DNA from: Gibbula magus
Lineage: Eukaryota > Mollusca > Gastropoda > Trochida > Trochidae
Reading direction: 5' to 3'
NCBI GenBank assembly: GCA_936450465.1
Contig: OW388302.1
Span: 58,158,459-58,222,458, forward strand
DNA: 64,000 bases
The position numbers and the translations under genes are program-made. Shown here piece by piece: positions 22,746-35,279 of this stretch; within the stretch, counting starts at the first letter, position 1, and every line of letters starts with the position of its first letter. The notes under the pieces are model-generated. The model was not told the origin of the DNA. It saw nothing but the letters and a program-made list of their open reading frames with translations, and did not search any database.

Positions 22746-25139
22746 ATAACCATGTGCTCTGTAGCTCAATCAGAAATTGCATGATTTAATATGTCAGGTT
22801 GACAACTTAGTTGATACATTGTTTACCAACTGATTAAATCAAAATTAGAGATTAATATTTTGTAATTATATCTTCTTCAAAGATTTGTCTACAGAAGATT
22901 TGAGCATTCTAGTGCTTTTTGTTCATTTAAAGTAATAAAATTGCAACGATGGGCTCTGTATATTGCTTTATAATGATTGATGTTGTAGACTAAAAACATT
23001 AGTTCAAATAAAGCACAATTCAAAACCATAGATTTTTAACAAAATCCTCCAAAACTGATCAGCGTCAGTGCATGAGACCAACATGACTGGATTACATGGT
23101 TGTCAAAATAATACCAATCCTGTAATGTTCTAGAACAAATTCTCAAAGTAACTTATACAGTTCAATTATATTCCCCAAATCATGATACGTGATACAAAAC
23201 AGTCCAATCTTTGAAGAAATGTTTTGGATATGATTGGCTAACCCCACTCCATACTGTCCCCCTTTTATGTGAAATGATGTAATTGGCTCTGTTGTATCTC
23301 AGTTGGCTTTAAACTAACATATCTGGTGCCTGGAGCTCTAAAATCCTTATCTTGCGCATTAGGATAATCAAACTTAGAAGTCTTAGTCTCCATTATACTA
23401 AGATGATATTCCCCAAACATGAGTTCCTACCGTTACTAGTTCCTGAAGTGAAATTTAAGGTTTACGTTTAATACCCTGCCACTGCCATAGTTGATAAGGG
23501 ATTTTAACCAGATGAACAAACTTTAGTCCATATGTTATCAAATGAACAAACCTGAATTTACATGTAATAACGATGTTATTCTGATAATTTCAGCTTCTAA
23601 TGTCAACTGGTTTCGGAGAATAAGTCGTTTAACGTTACCACAAAAATTCAGCTTTGGAGGTGTAGCAGTTCTGGAGGAGTAGTAGATAGAGTGAAGAGCT
23701 TACAGACGTCCGACGGACAACGGCCCTTGCCATAAGCCCATCTGATGAGCTAAAAAAAGGATCGAACCAAAATAGTTCAAGATAATAGAATCTCTCTGGG
23801 TTGTTTTCTATGTTAATTCGTTTATTGATATAGATAATACTTTCAACTAAACAAAACACAAAGAATTATTTCGAAGCGTCAACTACTTGATCAAGATATG
23901 GCCATTCAAAGTGAGAAAAAGTGACCTGCTAATTATCCCAATCCTTAAACAGTCTGGCGGGCCGCCGTTAGCTTTCGTTACCGATGTGACGTCATACACA
24001 GGAGTTGCTTAATGAAATACTTAGGCGATTTGTCTATTTTGGATTTGTCGATAATTCGTTTAAAACATAATAACAACGTTTCGACATTACAAGTTTCCGA
24101 TAGAATGGGTATCTGTGCGTCTGTAGGGAGTAATTTAGGAGTTTTTTGAGCATTTTCGATATTCAATCGCTGATTTTAAATGTGTTCTTTTTCCAATCGG
24201 GTGGAGTGTTAGGTTATCTTATAGACTGCAATATGTTTTGAAATGAGTAACTAACAACTCAAAAATAAAAAAGACCATGCAATTTTCTAATTATAAACGT
24301 CATTATTTGTTAAATGTTTTGTTTTGCTTGATTTTGTTTTTGAAGAGGCGTATCGTTTCAAATCTACTGCATCATTATTTCTCATGTTGACTTGAAATTA
24401 ATAATAGATTAGTTGCATTATATCTAAGAAAATCATATAGTTTTCATCATTGTTACTGGTTTGCACGTTTTAGAAACAAATATTCGGGCTATCTTTAAAT
24501 CTATAGTCGTGTACATTTACAATTACTTACATTCAGTGTAATGCATTTGACCTAGCATAAACATTCATTATATTATAGAATTGCATGAGCTTTACTGAAC
24601 AACATCAGACTTTTTCATGTTCCGAGCATGATATAAAAAAAGACCTTGCATTTTATATTGCATGTATTTTTTGGTTGTCATTTCATGTGTTTTTGGAAAT
24701 AAAATACTGTTTAAATCACATCGGATAAAAATATGGAGTTGTATCTTTCCCATGTTCAAATGAAAGAATTAGAACTATAAATCTTTGATCAACTCACCAT
24801 GGCCTTGTGTTGTTTGGTTTGCAATTTAAAAAATAATACTCAGGCTATAGTTCAGTCGTGTAGATTTCCCCTCTTATTTAACATTTACCAAAGTTAAAGT
24901 ATCAATAGCGCAACTAAATCACTTATTACATATCGTTACATTGAGAAACACATAATGGAAACTATAGTTTGTTATTTCGCAAATGGACGAATGTGAAAAC
25001 AAAAATTATTCAACATACGCATGAGTCAATGAATGAGGCGTTTTAACACCGTTATAATCCGTTGAAAATGTCTAATAGATCTCTCTGACGTTTGAACATC
25101 TTCATCATCTGACATGCGTGCAGCCGCCATATTGGGCAA
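22746..25139. other. intergenic, repeats only
   Basis: No credible exon. About 23590-23760 looks like a dispersed repeat with a GATGGGCTTATGGCAAGGGC block on the minus strand. The remainder is AT-rich. Confidence 0.5.
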
Positions 25140-26395
25140 TGATAAGAATTGTTCAAAACATATTGCAGAATTACGGGTCCAGCAATGGTCTAAGAATTCC
25201 TGAGTAAATGCCTTGTTCTATGTGTTTTGAATGTTTTTTTTATAAATTCGAATATTTTTGGATGATTTTATGAAATCTTTCTATTATTGTATACTATTTT
25301 AAAATACCACAACTTTGAAAACTTTGAATTATCAGAATCATTTAATGTACAAAGTCGTGTGAGATAGGGCTGTGTACTTAGTAATTTTTTATTCTTCTTT
25401 TTCATTAATGAATTGGCTATGCAGATTGAAAACATTTGCAGAAATGGTATCCAATAACATCCAGATGTCTTCCAAATTTTCCTTTTAGAATTTGCAGATT
25501 ACATTGATCTTTTTTTCAATTACTGTTGTGAGTCTATAGAAGAAAATTGCCGAATTGGAAATTTATTGTGAACAATCTAAACTCAATGTCAAAATGAATA
25601 AAACAAAAGTATTGCTTTCAAGAAAGGGGCTAAATTATCTCGACATGTAAAATGGTACTTTAAAGGCAAACTATTAGAATCAACAACCTCATATAAGTAC
25701 CTAGGTGTTTATTTTACTAACCAGCTGTCCTGGTCAACCCATGTTAATTTATCCAAGCTCAGAAAATATTGATAGGCATTTTGAAAAATGTAAAAATACT
25801 TTGAGACTTAAATTTAACGTCCTTTTTCAGAATGTTTTATGTAAAAACAATTCCAATTCTATAGTACAGGGCTGAAATTTGGACATATCGTCATTTTTAC
25901 CAATTAGAGTAAGTTCATTTATTGACCTGTAAGATACATTCTTAGTGGTAAAGATGAACATGTGGAACGTAATGATATATGGAGAATGCGGTAGATATCA
26001 GCTTATAATTCGTTAAAGTAAGTAATCAAACACTGGCTGAGAATCTTACCAAAAATTGTGTTATGAAATGGAGATTTTATATGACCAACATTGACACAAG
26101 AACTGGGTAACGGATTTGAAAACGTTATTAATCACAAATGGTATGAACCAAATGTTCAATTTCCTACAACATTTATAAACTCCTTTACACAAAGTCTTAC
26201 AGATATATACCAACAAAACTGGCTTCATAAACTCTCCCTCTCTACCAAGTGTGATTATTATTCAGCTTTCAAACCATATATTTCTACTAAATATTATCTA
26301 TCATGTGTCAATATAAGTAAAATTTGAGTAAGCTTATCACGTTTCCGATGTTCATCGCATATATTTAACAGATATTTAAATATAAAAAGAGAAGA
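25140..26395 (+). mobile_element. LINE family 1, copy A (RT relic)
   Basis: The plus strand carries broken pieces of a non-LTR reverse transcriptase: GVRQGCVLS-like and FINELAMQIEN near 25360-25430, an FADDIDLF-like active-site block near 25500, SKLRKY and GECGRYQL-like blocks, and a C-terminal segment ending VNISKI near 26325. Many stops and frame changes are present. The element is cut off at about 26395, where the CA-rich satellite starts, at a point internal to copy C. Confidence 0.7.
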
Positions 26396-27822
26396 TACAT
26401 ACACACACACACATATACACACACTAACATATACACACAGTCACATATACACAAACTCACATATACACACACTCACAGATACACACACTCACATATACAC
26501 ACACTCACATATACACAAAATCACATGTACACACACTCACATATACACACATTCACACATACACACAGTCACACATACACACACTCACATACATGTATAC
26601 ACACGGTCACATATACACACAGTCACACATACACACACTCACACATACACACACTCACACATACACACACTCACATGTACACACACTCACATATGCACAC
26701 ACTCACAAATACACATAGTCACATATACACACACTCACATATACACACACTCACATTTACACACACTCACATATACACAGACTCACATATACACTCATAT
26801 ATACACACACTCACATGTACACACACTCACATATACACACACTCACATATACACACAGTCACAAATACACACACTCACATATACACACACTCACATGTAC
26901 ACACACTCACATATGCACACACTCACATATACACACACTCACATATACACACACTCACATATACACACACTCACACATACACACAGTCACACATACACAC
27001 AGTCACACATACACACACTCACATACATGTATACACACGGTCACATGTACACACAGTCACATGTACACACACTCACACATACACACACTCACACATACAC
27101 ACATTCACATGTACACACACTCATATATACACACACTCACATATACACACACTCACACATACACACACTAACATATACACACACTCACACATACAAACAC
27201 TCATATATACACACACTCACATATACACACACTCACATATACACACAGTCACATATACACACACTCACATATACACACACTCACACATACACACACTCAC
27301 ACATACACACACTCACATATACACAAACTCACATATACACAAACTCACATATACACACAGTCACATATACACACACTCACATGTACAAACACTCACATAT
27401 ACACACACTCACATTATACACACAATCACATATACACACACTCACATATACACACACTCACATATACACACACTCACATATACACACACTCACATATACA
27501 CACACTCACATATACACACAGTCACATATACACACACTCACATATACACACACTCACACATACACACACTCACACTCACATGTACACACACTAACATATA
27601 CACACACTCACACATACAGACAGTCACACATACACACACTCACATACATGTATACACTCGGTCACATATACACAGTCACACATACACACAGTCACACATA
27701 CACACACTCACACACGCACACAGTCACACATACACACACTCACATACATGTATACACACGGTCACATATAAACACAGTTACACATACACACACTCACACA
27801 TACACACACTCACATATACACA
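26396..27822. repeat. 1.4 kb CA-rich 14 bp satellite
   Basis: About one hundred copies of a 14 base unit (ACACACTCACATAT and variants ACACAGTCACACAT, ACACACTCACATGT). The 434- and 315-codon open frames across it read as THSHIHTLTYTH repeats in several frames at once and are not genes. The left edge cuts LINE copy A and the right edge cuts the PAN-locus 5' region just before CGAATGACGAAACTC. Confidence 0.95.
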
Positions 27823-28130
27823 CGAATGACGAAACTCATTGAAAGTACGAACTGTGGTTAATTTGGTAGTCGTTATGCTTCGATCACATTTACTGATAAA
27901 CTTGTCTGCTTGCTTATGATACATAAATATCACAGGTATTCAGTTTGGTCTTTTCTCAGCGTAGTATACATTTGACATTTCTTTTAGATATATTTTCTTC
28001 ATTTTGAAATAAAGAAATAAATTATTCAGCACCGTTTTAAAAATGGAAATTCAATTTCATTGTATAGATTAGTTCAAAAGCTATAAAATAAAAAAGGAAC
28101 GAACCAAAATAGTAAAAATTTAAAGTGGCT
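27823..28130 (-). pseudogene. fifth PAN locus: 5' flank only, exon lost
   Basis: This stretch matches the bases immediately upstream of the PAN exons at 34.6 and 57.2 kb: CGAATGACGAAACTCATTGA, then ACTGATAAACTTG, CTGCTTGCTTATGAT and CACCGTTTTAAAAATGGAAA. At the point where the start codon and exon should follow on the minus strand, the CA-rich satellite begins instead. The exon is therefore deleted and only its upstream region survives. Confidence 0.7.
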
Positions 28131-28140
28131 GCGTTGAGAG

Positions 28141-28291
28141 TTACATACATACACACACTCACATATACATACACTCACATATACAAACACTCACATATAC
28201 AAACACTCACATATACACACACTCACATGTACACACACTCACATATAAAAAAAACTCACACAAATACAGATACTTACACATACACACACTC
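28141..28291. repeat. CA-rich satellite, short array
   Basis: About ten copies of the same 14 base unit as the array at 26.4 kb, placed after GAGAGTTACATACATACA. This is the normal position of the satellite in the cassettes at 35.0 and 57.5 kb. Confidence 0.9.
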
Positions 28292-28469
28292 AAGTTTAGA
28301 GGTGGTCAACCAGAGGATGACCACAGACACGCATTGATAATTACATGTACACACGGATGATGATTATGCTCTCAGTATCAAGAAGACATTCTACTGTTTT
28401 CAAGTTCAAGATTCAAGTTTTATTTCCCTGGTGATTTTAATATTAATAATAATGATTTAATTTAATTTA

Positions 28470-29200
28470 ATTTAAACAAGCTTCTGGAAGTAGTAGAAGA
28501 GGCTACTGAAACAGCTTCTTTGTGATATTCTAAACATCTAGTGACATCACCCTATTGTCTCACCAGGGTCTTCTTTTACCGACTAAATCTCTACCAGTAT
28601 TTTCCAGGCAGTATTTAGGAAAGCTCTGGGAATTCCTGAGTAAATGCCTGGTGCAAATGTGTTTTGAATAGGTTTTTTTATAATGTCGAAAGTTTTTTTG
28701 GAGACTCATGATTATATGAAATCTTTCTCCTAATGTATACTATTTAAAATATTACAACTGTGATCATTTAATGTATAAATTGGTGTTAGACAGGCCTGTG
28801 TACTTAGTCCATTTTTCTAAAAAAAATTATGAATGAACCGGCTATGCAGATTGAAAACAATTGCAAAAAGGGTATCAAATTACATTCAGATTGCCCTTTT
28901 CAGAATTTTGATTTAGAAATAAGTCCAATTCTATTGAAATTTGGGGATATCATCATTTTGACCAAATAGAGAAAGTTCATTTATTGGCCTGTAAGAAATT
29001 TCCTGGGGTAAAGATGAACATAGGTCGGTATCCGCTTAAAATTAATTCGGAATTCAAAGTAATCAGCTCTCTGGCTGAGTAAGCTTATCACGTTTCTGAT
29101 GTTCATCACATGATTTATAGATTGGCAGATATTAAATAAAAAAAGACAAGATAGGTTATTTAAATCATGAAATATCAACGTATCAGAAAGTGAATACCAA
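28470..29200 (+). mobile_element. LINE family 1, copy B (RT relic)
   Basis: Fragment of the LINE seen at 25.1 and 35.3 kb. It keeps the leader AGGCTACTGAAACAGCTTCT, the GVRQACVLS-like block near 28785 and LACKKFPGVKMN-like sequence near 28985, but has an internal deletion. Stops throughout. Confidence 0.65.
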
Positions 29201-29299
29201 TTTGTGCTTGTGTCTCAATTATATGATAATTTACTTAGTAAATACCTTAAAGAATTCAATTATGTCCATCCGTTTTCAGATAAATTTTCATCTTTATTA

Positions 29300-31270
29300 A
29301 ACTGTAAAAATCAGAACAAAAACAAAATCCCCGGGTCAGTTTTGATCCTCAATATAACATTAATTCCCTCAACCTAAATTCCGAAAATGGACCGACTTAC
29401 ACATTTGTCCCTACTTAAACTAGGATTCATTATATCTTTACATTGACTGATAATGCATGCTGTGTCTGTGAAGTACAAATACATCATGAAGATAATCTAA
29501 ATTCAGTATCGTACCATCTACCAATATCACTGAGGCTTAGTGTAGTCAGTCGACCACCCCAGAGTCTAATGTTAGAGAACAAATTTAGTTAATGGAAGAG
29601 ATGTGATGCTCAGAAATCACCAAGCGTCTTGGAATACAAATTCTAATTAATCAATATTACCCCACGTGTGGGAATATGTTGATGACACAAAGAAACTGTA
29701 TAGTGACATCATCAACTGTGTATCTGAAGCAAGCCGAAACCCTACCAGAATCTCACTACAACCCGCATACAAAGCCCTGCTTTTCGAGTGAACTGAAACA
29801 CGTCCATGCACAACAGAGACATCATAAGTTAAGGGGAGACCACGGGAACTAAATGGTAACTCCAATAGAGCTGGCAAATTTAAAAAAAATGATTTAAGGA
29901 AAGCCCAAAGAATCGAAAATCTTCAAAACAAAGAGAGACAATTTCAGGAATTTGAAGATTCATTTGAAAGGAAAGGTAAATCGAATAACTACTGCACGCA
30001 TCTAATCATAAAGGACTCAGAAATGTGGGATCCACAGGAGTTTGCAGACTTTTACAAATCCGTTCATACTCCGCTACCTAATACAGATTTTGATGATTGC
30101 CATCGTAATATTGTTGACAAATCCGGAGTTCAAATTCAACCTGTCAAGTTAGTACTCTGCAGACCCCAGTGGACAGCCAAGAACTAGATGATTTAATACA
30201 AAAGCTGAACAAGAAAAAGTAACCAGGAGCAGATAAAGTTATAAATCAGGTGGCGCTGCTCGTCGGCGACGCACATCGTAAATCGTGCTCTCATCTTTTT
30301 TGCTTGTTTTGTGTGTTTTTATGTCGTCAAAGTAACCAAAATTTCCTTCAGGATAATAAAATATTATCTTATCTTATCTTAAATGAGCATCTAATCTGTG
30401 GTGACAAAACTACAACACTTGTAAAACATTTCAACACATTGATTCAAACTGGGCATATACCCAATCCGAGCAAACTTTGACTTATCATATCTATTCACAA
30501 GGGCAGAAATAAGTCAAAAGCCGACCCAGGAAACTACAGACAAATCACTCACCTATCTCCTAATTTACAAGCTGAATTTACTTCTGTACTAGCGGTTGAG
30601 AGCATTTAACTTAACAACATCAATGTACAACATCCACAGTAGAACGGATACTAATCACGAACCGGACCAACTACAGCAGCATTCAATCTTACATAAGTGT
30701 TTCATCATAATCTTTGTAACGGAGTCTTTGGAGCCTGTCTAGATAACAAACAAACCTTTGATACCGGTTGGCGAAATGATCTGTTTATAAAGCTTCATCA
30801 TCTTGGAATCAATGGACTCTTTTGGAAATTACTGCTCGACAACTACACTGACATCCATAATACAGTCCCAGTTAATGGTACACACTCAAATTTTTTTTAG
30901 TCGAACAGGGTGTCAGACAAAATCGTGTATTATCAACACGTAGGTACCTTATCTTCACAGTTGACTTACTACATAAATTGGAGAAGTCAAATAATGAAAT
31001 CATGGTAGCCAACCTCCATCTCAGTAATCAAATGCTAGCAGACGATCTGACTCTTTTAGCACTATCCCCACCAGTAGTACAGGAGCTTCTCACTATAGTC
31101 ACAGAGTACACAAGAAAATGGAGACACATAGTACATCCGGCTACATGTAAAGTCATTGCCTTTGGCTCCAGATCCAACCCAATAAATCTATACTTCACAC
31201 TAACTGACAGACTGAATATTGAAACTAGTGAAACTAGAATGACTATCAACTATTTCCAATATTTCAAATC
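29300..31270 (+). mobile_element. LINE family 2, copy B (RT relic)
   Basis: A broken non-LTR element on the plus strand: LTDNACCVCEVQIHHEDNL near 29450, KPCFSSELKHVHAQQRH-like near 29780, GADKV near 30230, NEHLICGDKTTTLVKHF near 30385, ADPGNYRQIT near 30515, GVFGACLDNKQTFDTGWRND near 30720, VRQ/GVLST near 30910, LADDLTLLALSP near 31035 and VIAFGSRSN near 31150. These are the standard order of linker and RT blocks. A 136 bp insertion (30245-30380) is shared only with copy C. Confidence 0.8.
30245..30380 (+). mobile_element. small retroposon-like insertion in LINE 2B
   Basis: Present here and at 38415-38550 but absent from copy D, where AGATAAAGC joins directly to ATGAAATGAGCATC. It starts near CAGGTGGCGCTGCTCGTCGG and ends in repeated TTATC/ATCTT units, with AAAT on both sides as a possible short target duplication. 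Confidence 0.6.
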
Positions 31271-31302
31271 TTCGTCACTGGCAGCTAAAATGAACATTGT
31301 TA

Positions 31303-31360
31303 GCTTAACTTCATCCAGTTTTCCCCGCAAGATTTCAAGATAATATGAGGTTGGTGACGG
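31303..31360 (-). pseudogene. degenerate 'K' exon relic
   Basis: The minus strand reads PHIILKSC, aligned with PYIVLKSS in the exon at 61731-61809, and shares the flanking GCTAACAATG/GCTAAAC context. The donor GTAAGT of the 61.7 kb copy is lost here. Confidence 0.45.
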
Positions 31361-31584
31361 CATACATTTATTCATCTTTTGATAGAGAAACACACACTCC
31401 TGACACCATGTAACAGTTGGGACTAACACGGGGCAGAAGACACGAACAGTAGTTAAATATATATATATTTATTTATTCATGCATGATGGCCACATGCAAC
31501 ATATATTTATATTCAATACTTATGTATTACACTTAGGTGTCTGACATCACAGAGTTGACATCACAACATTTTATATTAGATGGA

Positions 31585-31790
31585 GGTAACAAGGAGAGAA
31601 GATGGAATAGTGCAGTGGTTAGCGAAAGAGGTCCGGGGTTCCAATCCTACCAGGGGCTCTGCAACTATGACTGTTGTAGTAGATAATTAGGTCGTGGCCC
31701 CTGTGCCGTTTTATTACGGGCCACATATTCACCAAATGTTTAATTTATAATCCCAAATGCTTTGTTATTAAGAGTTCATGTCATTAGCCT
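31585..31790 (+). mobile_element. tRNA-derived SINE (second family)
   Basis: A-box-like TAGTGCAGTGGTTAGCG at about 31597 and B-box-like GGGGTTCCAATCCT follow the tRNA-derived SINE plan. The body contains CAGGGGCTCTGCAACTATGA and ends near GGTCGTGGCCCCTGTGCC. A copy lies at the same place in the next cassette (43375-43690). Confidence 0.6.
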
Positions 31791-31920
31791 ATCGGGCCGT
31801 TTCAACAAGTATGTCCACCTGGAACTGAATTTAGATTTAAAGGAATACTCAGCATACACAACCAAATATGTTGAAATATACTGACAGATACCCATTATCC
31901 AATAACGCTCTTTATGTATT

Positions 31921-32705
31921 TTAGGATTTTAGGTATGACACAATATCATCATGACCGAAACTCCTTGCCAACTGTATGGGTGTGTTTCCCTCGTTGTCTC
32001 TCTTCTTCTCGAACCCCTTCAGTTCCATCAGAGTGAGAAGATACTTGACCACATCCAAGTGACCAGCGAGACAGGCGATGTGGAGTGCAGTGAAACCAAA
32101 ATCATCTGACAATGTCAGATTTGCATGATATTCTTTATGCAGCTGTTTAACAATTTGAAGTTCACCCTTTTCTGCAGTCATCATAAGAGGAGTTTTACCG
32201 CCCCATCCTTTACAGTCTACAGCAATAAGGTTTAGTGACAGGACATACTTCACAATGTCCCATTTACCATGTTTACAAGCTATGTGCAGGATAGTGTTGT
32301 TGTCCGTATCAACTGTGTTTAATTTAGCCCCTCTGTCCATCAAGAACTTTAAAATCTGAACATTTTTAGCATACATCAGAGGCGTCGTCCCGTCTTCATC
32401 TCTCCTGTGAATGTCAAACTTATAGTCATCTAGCAGCTTCTTAGCAATGTACGTGCTACCACCTATACTTGCAAAATGTAACACGGTGCTCTTGTCCTCG
32501 TCCACGATGGAGAGATCACATCCTTGTTGAACAAGAAAATCAAATATGTCTTTCCTGTCTTTATCGGCTGCCTTCATCACACATGTCTCATCAGTGTCGT
32601 CCTGGGAATCTATGTCCATCATCTCCTGAAGTAGAAGTCGCTTCACCTCGACCAAATCACCCTCTTGACATGCTCCAAAGAAATCCTCTCTGGGTATTTT
32701 CTTAT
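31921..32705 (-). CDS. ankyrin-repeat terminal exon, locus 3
   Basis: Intact ankyrin exon of 785 bases: EDFFGACQEGDLVEVKRLL, KSTVLHFASIGGSTYIAKKL, DEDGTTPLMYAKNVQILKFL, NNTILHIACKHGKWDIVKYV, GKTPLMMTAEKGELQIVKQL, FTALHIACLAGHLDVVKYLL and GNTPIQLARSFG, ending VSYLKS and a stop. The acceptor TTCACAG precedes 32705, phase 1. It is very close to locus 4, and both have the same SINE downstream of the stop. Its partner PAN exon at 34289-34598 has lost the GT donor, so whether a full transcript is still made is doubtful. It could be expressed from another start. Confidence 0.8.
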
Positions 32706-34288
32706 CTGTGAAGTAGAGGATTTTAACTTGTAACCAAGAAAAAACAAATATAGTAAAGAGCAAAATAAACGATACAGCATTGTAAACATAGTCGCAATGA
32801 AATAACGTTTTATTTTATATTTAAATGTCTCTTCAAATGGCTGTCATGGATGTCTGCTAAGTTGTTTTCTAAGATACATTAAATCGAAATTGTTTCCTCT
32901 CACAAAACAAGCCCCCTTGATCCGAATTTAACAGCACTACTGTTGCTCTTTCTTACTTTAGATAAAGTGATACAGTCTTGGACTTATGTTGTCGTCCCCC
33001 TTCTTAGGTGCTATAAGCTGTTCAGCAGCACAGTTTCTCTTATTTTACGCAATCTCTGTTGAGTCAACAGGTTTTTTCCGTTATTGCCAATTAAAGATGA
33101 GAATGATAAGAGTTAATGAAAATTAAATAATTTAAAACTAATTTTAACGTATTCCTTATATATTTAGCAACCATTCTACCATGACATTGCTGGATACTCG
33201 ATTCTGATTGGTTCTCGTGATCAAACGTGATCAAGTCTGGATTGAGCCTCCTCTGATTTTAGTGCCACTTCATCGCTTATTGACACATCTAGCTTGTGAC
33301 AATCTATCCAAACAAACGGCCAATACTTGTGGAAATCAAAATAAATGATACTAATCAAATAAAAGCAATGTCGATGACGCCATCGTCAGCTGGTTCTGAA
33401 AACAGAGCCTAACGTTTTGATTCAAAATAAGAAATCCATATGTCATATCATCTGCACACCTGCGTGGATAACTAGAATGTGCATTCCTTACCTGAATGAG
33501 ACTGTTACACTCACCTGGAGCACTTCATTTTAATAAATACAAGTCCTCAAGCTCGTCATTCACAGCTACTGGCAAACAGTAGACATTTTGAATGTCGCGT
33601 GATATATGTATGAGGGTAATTCCAAAAATACGGAATTCAGGAAAATAATGATGTCATAATTTTGTTGAATGATTTTCCTACGAAATGATATACTTGTTAA
33701 TTAGATATTAAATTTTTAATGAAATGCAAAGATCATCATGCATCTTTAAGTAGACCCTGAGTGTCAATTAAAGTAGAAGATGTGTCCAAGGGGGCAAACA
33801 GCCAGAACTGTGTTGATGATATAATTATCAAGGTACTTATTAACTCGCATTGATAAGAAGCAACAGTTGAAGCCTGACAAGTGTTGTCACCAAAGGCTTG
33901 ACAAAATATCAGCATCATCAAAATATGAGTGTTTACCACTTTGATGCATGCTGCCTCAGTTCGTTCTGGGTCCTGACATTGCTGATGAATGGTTATGTGC
34001 ACAAGTTCATTAAGAGAACTCTGCTGGCACCAATATACCTGTAGTTATAAACTCATCTGTCACAGGCAGAATTTTCCGAAACCAAAGCAACACGTTTGTC
34101 TGAGCTCTTCTCAAATTCAAATTTGCCCAATTCAGTGTTACAAAATCAAATAACAACTAAATGTATTTATACATACAGGTTATATGTGTGACCAAATAAA
34201 ACAAAACTGTGTATCAATGGTCAGCGAGTAAAACAGAACCAAATGAAATTCACCTCGGATATAACTTCGGGGAAACATGTAAATATTC
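32706..34288. other. intron of locus 3
   Basis: Holds one copy of the 62 bp repeat unit seen at 45.8 kb (CAATTAAAGTAGAAGATGT near 33767), and near 33165-33310 a repeat that recurs inverted at 63765-63935 (ATTGCTGGATACTCG, GATTGAGCCTCCTCTGATTT). The 88-codon minus-strand frame near 33736-34002 covers the 62 bp-type repeat and is not accepted as an exon. Confidence 0.5.
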
Positions 34289-34598
34289 CTGGCTGCCTGA
34301 AAGGCGTGGTTTTTCTCATATACAAAGTTTGTCTTCCAGTCACACCAGATACCTCCAGGTCCTTTCCACTTGATGTATACCTCGAAGTTCTTGCATTGAT
34401 AACAAGTTGACATGTCAGCTGTACTTCACTGAATATGTGGTGGGAACAGTTCTTGGTATCCTTACAAAGCACTTTACACATTTTAGGACCATAGGGCTGA
34501 ACTGTTATTTCGCTCAATGTCTGAAAGATGCTTTCTGAGAGAATTACAAATGAGAGGAGCAACATGTGAAGCATTATGTGTGAACTATTGCAGTTCAT
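34289..34598 (-). pseudogene. signal peptide + PAN/apple-like exon, locus 3, donor lost
   Basis: Starts MNCNSSHIMLHMLLLSFVIL; then ITVQPYGPKMCKVLCKDTKN, CSHHIFSEVQLTCQLVI, with the same four-cysteine pattern. At the conserved exon end CCA G (34289, phase 1) the following bases are GAATAT rather than GTATAT, so the usual donor is gone. The nearest strong alternative, GAG then GTGAAT about 40 bases on, would leave phase 0 and shift the ankyrin frame. The coding part is otherwise open. Confidence 0.6.
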
Positions 34599-34955
34599 TC
34601 GAATGAAGAAACACAGTAAGAACCATCTGCGGTTAATTTGGTAGCCATTAAGCTTCGATCAGTAAGACTCATATAGTCTATCACATTTACTGATATAATT
34701 GATATATATGTCTGCTTGCTTATGATACATAAATATCACATGTTAGTTGTGTCTTGTCACAGTGTAGTATACATTTGACATTTCTATTTGATATATTTCT
34801 TAATTTTGAAATAAATTATTAAGCACCGTTCTTAAAAATGCAAAGTCTCTTTCATTTTATAGATAAACGTTCAAAAGCTAAAAAATAAAAAAGGAACGAA
34901 CCGAAATAGTAAAAGAATCAATTGGCCACGATTTTTCTAAGTTGAGAGTTACATA
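34599..34955 (-). other. duplicated 5' flank of PAN exon, locus 3
   Basis: Shares the GGTTAATTTGGTAGCCATTA, CTGCTTGCTTATGATACATA and GGAACGAACCGAAATAGTAA blocks with the flanks at 22.5, 27.8 and 57.2 kb. No clear core promoter motif seen. Confidence 0.6.
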
Positions 34956-34956
34956 C

Positions 34957-35010
34957 CTACATGTAACACACATATACACACACTCACACATACACACATT
35001 CACACGTAAA
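34957..35010. repeat. CA-rich satellite remnant
   Basis: Three or four units of the 14 base ACACACTCACACAT repeat at the same cassette position as the larger arrays. Confidence 0.7.
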
Positions 35011-35279
35011 ACTACAACTGAGTACGAATGCAAATAACACCAAACTCGAACATGTCTTGTGCTAGCCGTTGGTCAACATTGTCAGGGGTGGTCAAACACG
35101 CTCAGAGGTGACAAACAGAGGTTGTACAACAGACACTCAGTGGTAATGATATGTAACCACGGGTGATGGTGGTCAGATGTTCGGTTTTCCCAGGCTGCTC
35201 CCAGTCTCAAGAAGAGAATCTACGAAAACATACCTTCTCAAGCATGAGTTTGATTTCCTTGGTGATTTTAACGTAGATC

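Noticed and set aside
26525..27842. Open frames of 434 and 315 codons rich in Thr, His, Ser and Tyr
   Set aside because: They are translations of a 14 base satellite, open in several frames at once.
33736..34002. 88-codon minus-strand frame in the locus 3 intron as an extra PAN-gene exon
   Set aside because: Its 3' part overlaps a copy of the 62 bp-type repeat and it has no counterpart in the introns of loci 1 and 2.
34180..34413. 77-codon minus-strand frame overlapping the locus 3 PAN exon
   Set aside because: A shifted-frame shadow; the signal-peptide frame is the one conserved across four loci.
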